A stretch of DNA of 14,016 nucleotides, from contig CAZLTY010000113.1 in the NCBI GenBank assembly GCA_964562575.1, forward strand, positions 1-14,016, read 5' to 3'. Under the pieces are notes generated by a model that was not told the origin of the DNA, did no database searches, and saw nothing but the letters and a program-made list of their open reading frames with translations. The stretch is from SG8-4 sp964562575. GTDB taxonomy: Bacteria; Planctomycetota; Phycisphaerae; Sedimentisphaerales; Anaerobacaceae. Shown here in pieces: positions 1 through 7,453 of this stretch (the stretch's first letter is position 1; every line of letters begins with the position of its first letter). Both the position numbers and the translations under genes were made by a program.

Positions 1-323
1 ATCTCTTCCAATATCAAGGGCGCGTCGGGCAACAGCCTGAAATCTTCACTGCCGCACGGGCACTCGGGATGCGAAAGCTCTATCTCGAACTCGAGCTTAC
101 AAATCTCACACCGTGCCCGGATTGGCTTGTGCTCTATTTGAAATTTCAAATCTTCATACGGCGTGTCTTTGGCGATGGCCTCAAAGGCAAAACAAAACGC
201 CTCGTCGTTTAAGGAGCTAAGCGTCCCGCAACTGATTTTTGCAGCGAGGGGCTTTGCATCGTGTTTTGCAGCTTCGTCTGATATTATTGCCATCAGGCTC
301 TGTGCCACCATCATCTCGTGCAT
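1..323 (-). CDS. hypA: HypA, hydrogenase nickel-insertion protein (3' end off window)
   Basis: HypA is the zinc-containing metallochaperone that delivers Ni(II) to the [NiFe]-hydrogenase large subunit, normally with HypB. The frame opens with ATG at 323-321, overlapping the hypE stop (TGATG), and runs off the window after 107 codons. The family is usually about 113-120 residues, so only the last few are missing. The start Met-His-Glu is the invariant nickel-binding N-terminus (His2), followed by an AQSLM segment typical of the family. GTLSSL at residues 33-38 matches the usual G-x-L-S stretch. The zinc site is visible as Cys72-x2-Cys75 and Cys88-Pro-Cys90-Gly. The second half is C-x-C rather than the more common C-x2-C. 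Overlap with hypE implies translational coupling. Identity is secure; only the 3' end is unseen. Confidence 0.93.
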   Translation of the reverse strand, partial: MHEMMVAQSLMAIISDEAAKHDAKPLAAKISCGTLSSLNDEAFCFAFEAIAKDTPYEDLKFQIEHKPIRARCEICKLEFEIELSHPECPCGSEDFRLLPDAPLILEE

Positions 324-1345
324 CAGCATATCCTCGGCAGTTCGCGCCCGTAAGGCATCTGGACAATTCTCTTGCCGCCGATCCTTGTTTCAAGTTCCAC
401 CAGAGGCACGTCATGAGTCTCGACTACTTCACCTATTATCTGAGCATCGGTTCCCAGCGGATGATTTCTGCAGATCTTCAGACATTTGTCGGCTGATTCC
501 GGCGAAAAAATGCCGACAAATTTTCAGGAAATCGCTAAAGTCAGCACATCAAAGCCAAGCATATCGGCCGCCGCCTGCACGGCAGGCTTGATTGGTATAT
601 CAGTTTCGCAGATCTCGATACTCAATCCGGTGCTTCTCGATATTTCGTTAAGCGTCGCTGCCAATCCGCCACGAGTCGGATCCCGCATGAACTTGATGCC
701 GGTTGTATTGGCCAGCAGCTCGCAAGTTAGCCCTGCCAGGGCCGCACAATCACTCTTCAACTGCGATTGAAACTTGATGTCCTCCCGCTGAGAAATGATT
801 GTCATCCCATGGTCGCCGATCGTACCGTTGATGACAATCTTGTCACCGACGGCAATCTTCTCAAAGCCCAGATCTACGCCGGCCAAGGTCTGCCCGATTC
901 CCGCCGTATTTATGAAGATCTTGTCAGCCGCGCCAGCTTCAACAGTCTTGGTATCGCCGGTGACGATCTCGACGTTACTGCCGCGAGCTGCCTCGCCAAT
1001 GCTGGTCAGGATCTTATCCAGGAATTTAAACTCAAAACCATCTTCAATTATCAGAGACAATGCTAGAGCGACAGGTTCTGAGCCGGCGACAGCAAGATCA
1101 TTCACCGTTCCGCAAACGGCAAGTTTGCCGATATCTCCACCGTTGAAAAACAGTGGCTTGACAACGTAGCTATCAGTTGTAAAACAAACCGAGTTCGAAG
1201 CCAGATTCAACCTCGCCGAATCGCCCAATCCAGCCAGAGCGTCATTCTTGAAGCTCGGGAGAATGTGGTGACGAATCAGATCGTCCATGAGTTGTCCGCC
1301 GCCGCCGTGCGCGAGCAGGATTCTATCGTTCTTCGTCGTTCTCAT
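323..1345 (-). CDS. hypE: HypE, carbamoyl dehydratase, with in-frame TGA at codon 274 (possible selenocysteine)
   Basis: HypE dehydrates the carbamoyl group placed on its C-terminal cysteine by HypF, giving the thiocyanate that becomes the cyanide ligands of the hydrogenase iron. The ATG overlaps the hypD stop (ATGA at 1345-1342). PurM/HypE features are the N-terminal LLAHGGGGQLM (residues 10-20), TTDSYVVKP (about 56-64) and VNDLAVAGSEP (about 81-91). The frame meets TGA at 526-524 after 273 codons. In the same frame, with no indel, it continues for 66 codons that look entirely like HypE (SPES, then NHPLG, then IIGEVVE) and ends in PRIC and a TGA at 325-323. Read through, the protein is 340 residues, normal for the family; stopped early, it would lack the catalytic cysteine. 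The TGA falls where HypE usually has the glycine of an A-N-E-G-K motif; here it is A-I-S-(TGA)-K. Readings are selenocysteine, a nonsense mutation, or an assembly error (GGA to TGA is one base). Confidence 0.88.
484..521 (-). promoter_or_regulatory. SECIS-like stem-loop immediately after the in-frame TGA of hypE
   Basis: Positions 484-493 and 512-521 are perfect 10-base inverted complements. In the hypE mRNA they form a stem beginning three bases after the TGA (524-526). The 18-base enclosed region can form a short upper stem (U506-A497, U505-A498, C504-G499) with apical loop GCCG at 503-500, separated from the lower stem by an asymmetric internal loop. The first loop base is G, and 20 bases separate the TGA from the loop. 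As I know the bacterial SECIS consensus, the loop lies roughly 16-37 nt after UGA with a G among its first two bases, so this fits. Function is inference: the stem also encodes conserved-looking HypE residues, and no sel genes are in the window. Confidence 0.5.
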
Positions 1346-2424
1346 CTTTCAGGTATCTTCTGTCGGCCATACTTGAACCACGCGGCACAGGCCCCTTCGG
1401 AACTCACCATACAAGGTCCCACCGGCTCTTGTGGGCTGCAGCTTTGGCCGAACAATCCACATTCCGGCGGATCTATCAATCCACACAGGACTTCCCCGCA
1501 TCGGCAGTCCCTTCTTTCTTCGCTCGGTGTTTCACTTATGCCAAATCGCTTGAAGGCATCGAATTGGCTATACTTGTCGTTTAGCCTGAGCGTGCTTCTT
1601 TCTATCTTCCCAAGTCCTCGCCAGTAACCGTCCACCGGTTCAAAACACTCGTCAACAATTTGTTGCGCAGCGCTATTGCCCTTCTCGCTCACAACTGCCG
1701 AATACATTGATGTCAGTTCAGCTTTGCCGGTTGAGAGCTGCCGACAGATTTCGCCAAGTCCCTCGACTATCTGCACGGCCTCAAAGCCGGCCACTACACA
1801 CGGCCGACCAAAATCTTCCACAATCTCGGCAAAAGCGCCATAGCCGATTATCACGCTGACGTGCCCTGGACAGAGAAATGCATTTATTTGATCGTTCTTG
1901 CCGCTCAATAATGCTCGCATCGCGGGTACAACGAGCTTGTGTCCGCTCAAGATACAGAAATTGTCGATTGACTCGGCAGCCGCCTCTCGCACTACTACCG
2001 CCGTGGCCGGTGCAGTGGTCTCAAAGCCTACCGCAACGAACACAACCGTGCGGGCCGGATTGTCCCTGGCTAATTGAAGTGCATCCTCGCTGCTTAGAAC
2101 AACTTTGACATTCGCTTTTGCCTGCTTCGTTTCAAGTGAGTGGTCTTTGCCGGGAACGCGAATCATATCGCCGTAGGTGGCGATTATACAATCACTGCGG
2201 TCAGCCAATTCCAAAACAGTATCGATATAGCCCTGATCGGTAACGCAGACCGGACAACCTGGCCCGGACAGAAGTTTCAGACTCTCGGGCAGAATCGATC
2301 TAATGCCGTTGCGGAAAATGGAGACCGTATGAGTGCCGCAAACCTCCATTATGTTGATTCGCCGCCCTAAAGCCTCACAGGCCGTATTTATGAGTTTCTG
2401 TGCTTTGTTAATTCTATCCAGCAT
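1342..2424 (-). CDS. hypD: HypD, Fe(CN)2CO assembly iron-sulfur protein
   Basis: HypD forms the scaffold complex with HypC on which the Fe(CN)2CO moiety is built, receiving cyanide from HypE. The 360-residue product has the expected length. Hallmarks are MEVCGTHT (residues 26-33, with the redox-active Cys29), GPGCPVC (54-60) and a C-terminal cysteine-rich region (residues 307-346) ending in GPCMVSSEGACAAW, which holds the [4Fe-4S] ligands. The ATG at 2424-2422 is the only sensible start before MEVCG, although I see no Shine-Dalgarno sequence upstream. A 163-base gap containing octamer repeats separates it from hypC. The stop overlaps the hypE start (ATGA), so hypD and hypE are probably translationally coupled. 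Identity is very secure. Confidence 0.96.
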   Translation of the reverse strand: MLDRINKAQKLINTACEALGRRINIMEVCGTHTVSIFRNGIRSILPESLKLLSGPGCPVCVTDQGYIDTVLELADRSDCIIATYGDMIRVPGKDHSLETKQAKANVKVVLSSEDALQLARDNPARTVVFVAVGFETTAPATAVVVREAAAESIDNFCILSGHKLVVPAMRALLSGKNDQINAFLCPGHVSVIIGYGAFAEIVEDFGRPCVVAGFEAVQIVEGLGEICRQLSTGKAELTSMYSAVVSEKGNSAAQQIVDECFEPVDGYWRGLGKIERSTLRLNDKYSQFDAFKRFGISETPSEERRDCRCGEVLCGLIDPPECGLFGQSCSPQEPVGPCMVSSEGACAAWFKYGRQKIPER

Positions 2425-2453
2425 CGTATCGTGTGGCTCGGCTTAGCGGCCCT

Positions 2454-2577
2454 TCAGGCTATCAGGTTAACAGATTATCAGGTAGTAGGCATCAGGTTAT
2501 CAGGATATCAGATCATTGCTCCAGAGGCGGATGGCCCTTTCCCGATGCCCTGATCTGCTGATCTCCCGATTTCCTGA
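2454..2577. repeat. Inverted pair of period-8 TCAGG tandem repeats
   Basis: The gap between hypC and hypD holds two degenerate octamer arrays in opposite orientation. On the plus strand, units beginning at 2454, 2462, 2470, 2478, 2492, 2500 and 2508 read TCAGGCTA, TCAGGTTA, ACAGATTA, TCAGGTAG, then a 6-base spacer unit, TCAGGTTA, TCAGGATA and TCAGATCA. On the minus strand, five exact-period units between 2577 and 2538 read TCAGGAAA, TCGGGAGA, TCAGCAGA, TCAGGGCA and TCGGGAAA. A 22-base spacer (2516-2537) separates the arms, so a long imperfect hairpin can form in the transcript. No open frame crosses it. Function is unknown. It could be a dispersed genomic repeat or an mRNA processing/stability element in the hyp operon. 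Confidence 0.85.
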
Positions 2578-2587
2578 CACACCTCAT

Positions 2588-2830
2588 CTATCCTGAAACC
2601 TTGTTCGGCGTATCATCAAATTCACTGATTTCTGCAATAAGCTGCCAGGTCTTCTTCGCCTCTTCTTCATCCACAAGCGAGAGAGCAAAACCGGCGTGTA
2701 TCAGAACCAGATCACCCACTTTGGCCTGCGGCAGCAGCGTGGTCCTGGCCTTCCAACAGTTACCCATTGCATCAACAACCGCCCTGTCGTCTTCTAGCTC
2801 AACTATCCTTGCAGGTATTGCCAAACACAT
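2588..2830 (-). CDS. hypC: HypC, hydrogenase assembly chaperone
   Basis: HypC (HypC/HybG/HupF family) binds the iron with HypD and ferries the Fe(CN)2CO group to the apo large subunit. The 80-residue product starts MCLAIPARIVEL, with the essential Cys2 directly after the initiator Met. It carries the family's GDLVLIHAGFAL segment (residues 39-50) and ends with a short acidic helix. The start is fixed by the Met-Cys signature and by AGGA of GAGGAACGAATT upstream of the ATG. That ribosome site lies inside the 3' end of hypF, which hypC overlaps by 32 bases, so the two are likely co-translated. HypD follows after the octamer-repeat gap. Length and motifs are canonical, and I see nothing else it could be. 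Confidence 0.96.
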   Translation of the reverse strand: MCLAIPARIVELEDDRAVVDAMGNCWKARTTLLPQAKVGDLVLIHAGFALSLVDEEEAKKTWQLIAEISEFDDTPNKVSG

Positions 2831-5189
2831 AATTCGTTCCTCGTTGTCCGTCCTCTGCAGCTACAAGCTTTGCGGCGATCGCCGCCTGGCCTACTGATAT
2901 CCCACCATCGTTGGATGGAACAACCCTGTTAGATAATACGGAAAAATCATTCTGTTTCAACTGCTTAATCAAACGGTCTGTCAAATAACGATTACAAAAC
3001 ACGCCGCCACTGAGCGCAACGCTGTTCAAATGCGTTTTAGACCTGCAGAGCAAAGCAAGAGCGAGCAGGATTTCCGAAATAGTGTTGTGAAACTTAGCCG
3101 AGATTATGCCCGCATCCACGCCGCTTCGCACATCGTTGACAAGTTGCCTTACGGTTCCACCCAGGCTGACCCTGCAGGGTTCGCCGGGCGGCGAAAACAT
3201 CTCGATCTCATACCGATCCTCGACATCGGCAGCGGCAATGGCCTCCAGAGCCATCGGCAACTGAGCGTCGAAATGGTTGTAGTTTCCCAAGCCAAGCATA
3301 GCGGCGACAGCGTCAAAGACACGGCCCAGGCTGGACGTCTCGATACAATTGACGCCTTTCTCAAGCTGCTCTGATATAGTCTGAAGTCTGCCAGCGTCGG
3401 GCTCGATCTGTTTGAGCAGCCAGTCTAACTTCTCCAGAGTGAAGCCGCTGCCGTATGCTTGCTTCAATAGTGACAGAACGCCTCTAACGGCTTGCTTGCT
3501 TGCCTTGTCCGCACCTGGCAGAGAGTAATAAGATAGATGGCCAAATCGCTCGAATCTCTCTAATGATGCAACCATGCACTCGCATCCCCAGATCGCACCG
3601 TCGGTTCCATAGCCGGTGCCGTCGGCTGCAAGTCCTATGACCTGCCCTTCGATAGCGTTCTCAACCAGGGCTGACGCGATATGCGCCCAATGATGCTGAA
3701 CTTGAACTACCCTTACATCAGGTATCGAGAGAGCATATCGCGCCGACAGATACGCAGGGTGAAGGTCGCAGACGGCAACTTTGGGCTCGACTTCAAAGAG
3801 TCTCCGGAGGTGCTCGATTGAACCAATATAGTGATGATAGACCTCTGCATCTTCGAGGTCGCCGATATGCTCACTGCAGATAAGCTGATTTTGCTTGGCA
3901 AAACAGAAGGTGTTTTTCAGATCCGCGCCGGCGGCGAATATGTCATCGCGGCACGCTGTTTCGGTAAGGATGGGTGTCGGAACATATCCTCTGGCTCTTC
4001 TTAAGAAAGCCGGCTGCTCGTCTATGAAAAACATAATAGAATCATCGACCTGGCGGTGAATCTCCCTGTCGTGCATCAAGAAGGCGTCCGCAACGCAAGC
4101 CAGTCGTTCCAGTGCCGGCTCGTTTCCGCAGATCAACGGCTCGTCGGAAATATTGCCGCTGGTCATCACCAGAACTCGCAGGCACTGCTCAAAAAGCAAA
4201 TAATGCAGCGGGGCATAACACAGCATGAAAGCGTAAGTGTCAACACCTTCGGCAACCGATGGTGCTATCGGGCTATTTTCCTTCTTGGGCAGTAAGACAA
4301 TCGGACTTTGCGGACTTCGCAAGAGCTGCTCGGCCAATCCGCTGACGATTGCATGTTCTTCCATTTCTTCGACAGAATCCGCCATCATAGCGAAAGGTTT
4401 GTGGTCTCGCTTCTTGCGCTGGCGCAATCTTGCGACAGCCTCTTGGTTAAGCGCATCGGCGGCCAAATGAAATCCACCGATCCCTTTTATAGCTACGATC
4501 TTTCCAGCCAGAAGCAGTCTTGCCGCCTCAGCAATCACGTTCTCACTTTGAGCCGCTATTGCCTCGCCTCTGCTGTCTGTCAGTTGTATTCTCGGTCCAC
4601 ACGCGGCACAGGCGACGGGCTGAGCGTGAAAACGACGGTCTATAACATCAGAGTATTGAGCAGCGCATTTGTCGCACATCCCAAAGACCGACATCGTGGT
4701 ATTAGGTCTGTCGTAGGGGATGTTCCTTACTATTGAATACCTCGGTCCACAGTTGGTACAGTTTATGAACGGATAGCCAAACCGAAAATCCTCTCTGTCA
4801 GCCATTTCCGCAAGGCAATCCCGGCAGGTTGCGACATCGGCGGTCACCTGCGACAGCGGCGCCCCCTGCGAATCGCTCGTGGCGATGATAAATCTATCGT
4901 CGGCCTCGACGACCGGTATATCAACTGTGCGACAGGATTCTATTCGTGCCAGCGGCGGTCTATCGGTACCAGATCGCAGCCGCACCAGAAAATCGGCTAT
5001 TGCTTCTTCTTCGCCCTGCAATTCGACAGTCACGCCCTTTGTATCGTTATAGACAACACCACACAAACCCAGCGATCTCGCGATCTTGTACACAGCCGGC
5101 CGAAAGCCGACACCCTGCACTCGCCCTGTCATAGATATTCTTTGTCGCTTAGTCAAATTTCCTGATCTTTGTCCTTTCGACGGCTTCAT
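2799..5189 (-). CDS. hypF: HypF, carbamoyltransferase for hydrogenase maturation
   Basis: HypF converts carbamoyl phosphate and ATP to carbamoyl-AMP and transfers the carbamoyl group to the C-terminal Cys of HypE. All domains are visible in the 796 residues. The acylphosphatase-like domain has GRVQGVGFRP (about 22-31; catalytic Arg30, Asn48). Two zinc fingers of C-x2-C-x18-C-x2-C use Cys122/125/144/147 and Cys172/175/194/197. A YrdC-like domain (about 220-400) contains KGIGGFHLA and MTSGNISDEP (342-351). A Kae1-like domain contains HHWAH (499-503), DGTGYGTDGAIWG (523-535) and a near-C-terminal SNDGGISVGQA. The ATG at 5189 has no Shine-Dalgarno sequence; the preceding bases are a pyrimidine run. 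The domain still needs a start upstream of residue 14. The gene sits 14 bases after the protease gene and overlaps hypC by 32. Confidence 0.97.
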   Translation of the reverse strand: MKPSKGQRSGNLTKRQRISMTGRVQGVGFRPAVYKIARSLGLCGVVYNDTKGVTVELQGEEEAIADFLVRLRSGTDRPPLARIESCRTVDIPVVEADDRFIIATSDSQGAPLSQVTADVATCRDCLAEMADREDFRFGYPFINCTNCGPRYSIVRNIPYDRPNTTMSVFGMCDKCAAQYSDVIDRRFHAQPVACAACGPRIQLTDSRGEAIAAQSENVIAEAARLLLAGKIVAIKGIGGFHLAADALNQEAVARLRQRKKRDHKPFAMMADSVEEMEEHAIVSGLAEQLLRSPQSPIVLLPKKENSPIAPSVAEGVDTYAFMLCYAPLHYLLFEQCLRVLVMTSGNISDEPLICGNEPALERLACVADAFLMHDREIHRQVDDSIMFFIDEQPAFLRRARGYVPTPILTETACRDDIFAAGADLKNTFCFAKQNQLICSEHIGDLEDAEVYHHYIGSIEHLRRLFEVEPKVAVCDLHPAYLSARYALSIPDVRVVQVQHHWAHIASALVENAIEGQVIGLAADGTGYGTDGAIWGCECMVASLERFERFGHLSYYSLPGADKASKQAVRGVLSLLKQAYGSGFTLEKLDWLLKQIEPDAGRLQTISEQLEKGVNCIETSSLGRVFDAVAAMLGLGNYNHFDAQLPMALEAIAAADVEDRYEIEMFSPPGEPCRVSLGGTVRQLVNDVRSGVDAGIISAKFHNTISEILLALALLCRSKTHLNSVALSGGVFCNRYLTDRLIKQLKQNDFSVLSNRVVPSNDGGISVGQAAIAAKLVAAEDGQRGTNYVFGNTCKDS

Positions 5190-5203
5190 AGAGGAGGGGA
5201 CGG

Positions 5204-5689
5204 CTATCCAAAATGCTCCAGTGCAAGTATCTCAGCAGCTTGCTTTACCGCTCTTTCGACAGGAGTCGAGAGGCCCGGGTCTACGCCGTCGGACGTGTGT
5301 GACACTTGACAGGCGATCACGATCACTTCTATGCCACAAAGATCTCGAAGCTCACGGAGCAGGTTCGATGTAGGTATCTGGTGCATGGAAAAATCGTCGA
5401 TCTTGATCTTCGGGAGAGAATCGATGTCCAGACAGAAGAGTTCGCCCGGTTTGCGGGCACAGTCCATCGCATCTACAACGATAACTTTTGACGGTTTCTT
5501 GTCGGATAATATAGTGTCAAAGAGAATCTCTCTCACGGAGGTTCCGGCGTCAAACACGCAGACGTCAGCAGGGATAGTGAAATTGCCCCGAAGATGTTGA
5601 GCCACAGCCGGCCCAAATCCGTCATCTCCAATCAATACGTTGCCGCATCCCAAGATAAGAATGGACTTGTCGTACCACTCGGGTCCCAT
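5204..5689 (-). CDS. [NiFe]-hydrogenase maturation endopeptidase (HycI/HyaD family)
   Basis: This 161-residue protein belongs to the peptidase M52 family, which removes the C-terminal tail of the hydrogenase large subunit after nickel insertion. The N-terminus has the family signature LGCGNVLIGDDGFGP (residues 13-27). VVDAMD at 71-76 contributes Asp73, and His103 (SMHQIP) completes the likely nickel-sensing set; the first acidic ligand is Asp22 or Asp23 where E. coli HybD has Glu16. The length is normal for the family. Its likely substrate is the MvhA encoded 306 bases upstream, which ends with the cleavable DPC-x2-C-x2-H motif plus 26 residues. The ATG at 5689 has only a poor ribosome site, and hypF starts 14 bases after the stop. 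Placement beside both the structural and hyp genes fits this role. I leave the symbol blank because subgroup naming is uncertain. Confidence 0.93.
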   Translation of the reverse strand: MGPEWYDKSILILGCGNVLIGDDGFGPAVAQHLRGNFTIPADVCVFDAGTSVREILFDTILSDKKPSKVIVVDAMDCARKPGELFCLDIDSLPKIKIDDFSMHQIPTSNLLRELRDLCGIEVIVIACQVSHTSDGVDPGLSTPVERAVKQAAEILALEHFG

Positions 5690-5995
5690 TTAGCATTAGC
5701 CTAATTGAATATCGTTAAGTTTATTTGAGCCTCGTATCGAAAGGGCTGCAGCCAACTCTTACCGCAAATCCTTTTGAATACAGCTCTTGCAGACAGGCCC
5801 TCAAGTACCTTGCGCATCCAGCCGCGAAATCTTGGCAATATCAGCGCGCAATCAAAACCCAATCGCGAGGTTTCAAATCTCGACCCTGCGCCTCATTAGA
5901 GCATAATCTGGCGCCTTCGGCAAGTCTGACTGCATCTCTCGGTCACGCCGAGACTGTGGCCTTTGCCAGCGGACCGCGCAAACACGTCGGGGAGC
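5690..5995. other. 306-base gap between mvhA and the protease gene
   Basis: No convincing gene is seen here. On the minus strand the longest frames after an ATG are about 20 and 39 codons, the latter ending close to the protease start, with no good ribosome site and no recognisable sequence. A plus-strand frame through the region starts at 5725 and runs into mvhA antisense. The base composition shifts from GC-rich near mvhA to AT-rich just before the protease ATG, so a promoter for the maturation genes could lie here, but I see no clear -35/-10 pair. One perfect hairpin near the mvhA end is listed separately. Confidence 0.55.
5937..5953 (-). other. Perfect 6-bp stem-loop 42 bases after the mvhA stop
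   Basis: TCTCGG, a five-base loop and CCGAGA form a perfect hairpin on either strand. It is not followed by a U-tract in the mvhA transcript, so it is not a typical intrinsic terminator. It might protect the 3' end of the structural-gene message or mark a processing point between hydrogenase and maturation genes. It could also be chance. Confidence 0.35.
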
Positions 5996-7438
5996 TTACC
6001 AATTGGCTATGGTGTCAATCACTTTCCCGCGAGCGTCCTGAATTTCAAGCTTAACCGCTATTGTGCCGTCGAGCTTGTGCGTTGCGCAGGACAGGCATGG
6101 ATCGTAGGCACGTATAGCCATCTCAACCTTGTTGAGAATGGCCTCGTCGTAGTTGCCGTCCTTGATCAGGGTCTTCGCCGCCTGCTTGACCGACATGTTG
6201 ATCGGCGCATTGTTGTGGGTCGTGCCGACGATGAGATTGATGTCGGTAATTAGCCCGTTCTCATCAGTCTCGTAGTCATGGATCAGCGTTCCCCTGGGGG
6301 CCTCGACACTGCTCACGCCCCTTGCTGCCCTCGGCGTGACCGGAACCCTGGTTTCTTTGCTGGTGATCTCAGGGTCCTCAAGCAGCTCGTTCGCCTTCTC
6401 TGCATTGTGGAGCAGCTCTATGAGTCTTGCCCAGTTGTACAGCAGAGTAAGCTGACATGGCCGGCCGAATTTCTCTCTGAATTCCTCAAGTTCCGCCTGT
6501 GCCAGCGGCGTGCTGATCCTGTCACACACGTTCATCCGTGCAAGCGAGTTCGTCCTGTAGATTGCCGACGGGTTGTCAAGATCCATGGAGATCGGGCCCC
6601 AGTTCTTGGCGTACGGGAACTTCATGTAGGACCACGGCTCGACGTGTTCGCCGATGTGATCGGTATAATCTGCGTAATCAAATTCTTCGTAGGAGCCGTC
6701 GGGTTTCATCAGACGGGCTTTGCCGTCGTACAAATCCATGGTCCCGTCATCGGTTACTGTGCCGAGAAAGCCCGTGTTTATGACGCCCACTGTCTTTACG
6801 AGATCCAGATACTTGCTAAAGAGGTTCTCCTTGGCGAAGGTCATAGCAAATTTGGCGAATTCCAGCACTTCCTTAGCCATGGGTATAAGCTCCTGCCGCT
6901 CATCCTCGGTCAGAGGTTTGCTGAATCCGCCGGGCACCGCCGTCACGGGATGAATGCTCTTTCCCGATAGAATATTGAGCATCTCGAATCCGAGATGCCG
7001 GTTGCGGACGACCTGCTTGCCTATTTCGGGATTCGCCTGGGCTATGCCTATGACATTTCTTACGGAATAGTCGCTGTCGGGACCCATTACATAATCCGGG
7101 CCGGCCAGGAAGAAGAAATGAAGAATGTGCTCTTCCGTGTAGGCCACGGCGTTACACAGTTCACGAAGCTTTCTGCCGGCACTTGGCGGGGTAACGCCGA
7201 AAACGGCGTCGTTGGCTTTGGCCGAAGCAAGATGGTGTGACCAGGGACAAACGCCGCATATACTCGTGACGATGCGTGGAAGCTCCTCTACGGGTCTTCC
7301 GATGCAGAATTTTTCGAAGCCGCGAAGCTCCACAACGTTGACGAAGGTGTCCGCGACGTTACCGTCATCATCAAGATTGATGGTAACCTTTGCGTGGCCC
7401 TCTAATCTGGTTACTGGGTAAATCGTTATTGTTTTCAT
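5996..7438 (-). CDS. mvhA: MvhA, group 3c-like [NiFe]-hydrogenase large subunit
   Basis: This 480-residue protein is the catalytic subunit that binds the Ni-Fe(CN)2CO site and oxidises H2. RLEGHAKV (residues 11-18) is the L0 motif. The N-terminal ligand pair is Cys61-Gly-Val-Cys64 in ICGVCPWSHH, and the C-terminal pair is Cys448-x2-Cys451 in DPCLSCATH. Both cysteine pairs are intact and neither is selenocysteine. The residue two before Cys61 is Ser where the common signature has Arg. After His454 there are 26 residues, the expected target of the maturation protease encoded downstream. AAGGAG lies 11 bases before the ATG at 7438. The gene follows mvhG by 15 bases, the usual small-then-large order. 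The match to MvhA/F420-non-reducing hydrogenase large subunits is strong. The exact subgroup is inferred from the MvhD and HdrA neighbours. Confidence 0.95.
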   Translation of the reverse strand: MKTITIYPVTRLEGHAKVTINLDDDGNVADTFVNVVELRGFEKFCIGRPVEELPRIVTSICGVCPWSHHLASAKANDAVFGVTPPSAGRKLRELCNAVAYTEEHILHFFFLAGPDYVMGPDSDYSVRNVIGIAQANPEIGKQVVRNRHLGFEMLNILSGKSIHPVTAVPGGFSKPLTEDERQELIPMAKEVLEFAKFAMTFAKENLFSKYLDLVKTVGVINTGFLGTVTDDGTMDLYDGKARLMKPDGSYEEFDYADYTDHIGEHVEPWSYMKFPYAKNWGPISMDLDNPSAIYRTNSLARMNVCDRISTPLAQAELEEFREKFGRPCQLTLLYNWARLIELLHNAEKANELLEDPEITSKETRVPVTPRAARGVSSVEAPRGTLIHDYETDENGLITDINLIVGTTHNNAPINMSVKQAAKTLIKDGNYDEAILNKVEMAIRAYDPCLSCATHKLDGTIAVKLEIQDARGKVIDTIANW

Positions 7439-7453
7439 TTTTTTCGAGTCTCC

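Noticed and set aside
524..526. Genome-wide recoding of TGA to Gly or Trp
   Set aside because: Several genes in the window (hypD, mvhD, the response regulator, the PHP fusion, and hypE's own end) terminate at TGA exactly where the protein families end or at tight overlaps with the next start.
524..1345. HypE as a short 273-residue protein ending at the first TGA
   Set aside because: The C-terminal domain and catalytic PRIC end are intact in the same frame downstream, and hypA begins by overlapping the second stop, not the first.
2454..2577. CRISPR array
   Set aside because: The units are eight bases, contiguous and degenerate, with no unique spacers and no cas genes nearby.
5864..5884. T-arm-like element (CGAG, a loop containing TTCAAAT, CTCG) suggesting a tRNA
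   Set aside because: The loop has nine bases rather than seven, and I cannot build a matching acceptor, D or anticodon arm around it on either strand.
5937..5953. Hairpin after mvhA as an intrinsic terminator
   Set aside because: The stem is only six pairs and no U-tract follows it on the transcribed strand; listed only as a stem-loop.
6278..6970. 230-codon plus-strand frame within mvhA
   Set aside because: It lies entirely antisense to the strongly coding hydrogenase large subunit and shows no domain features.
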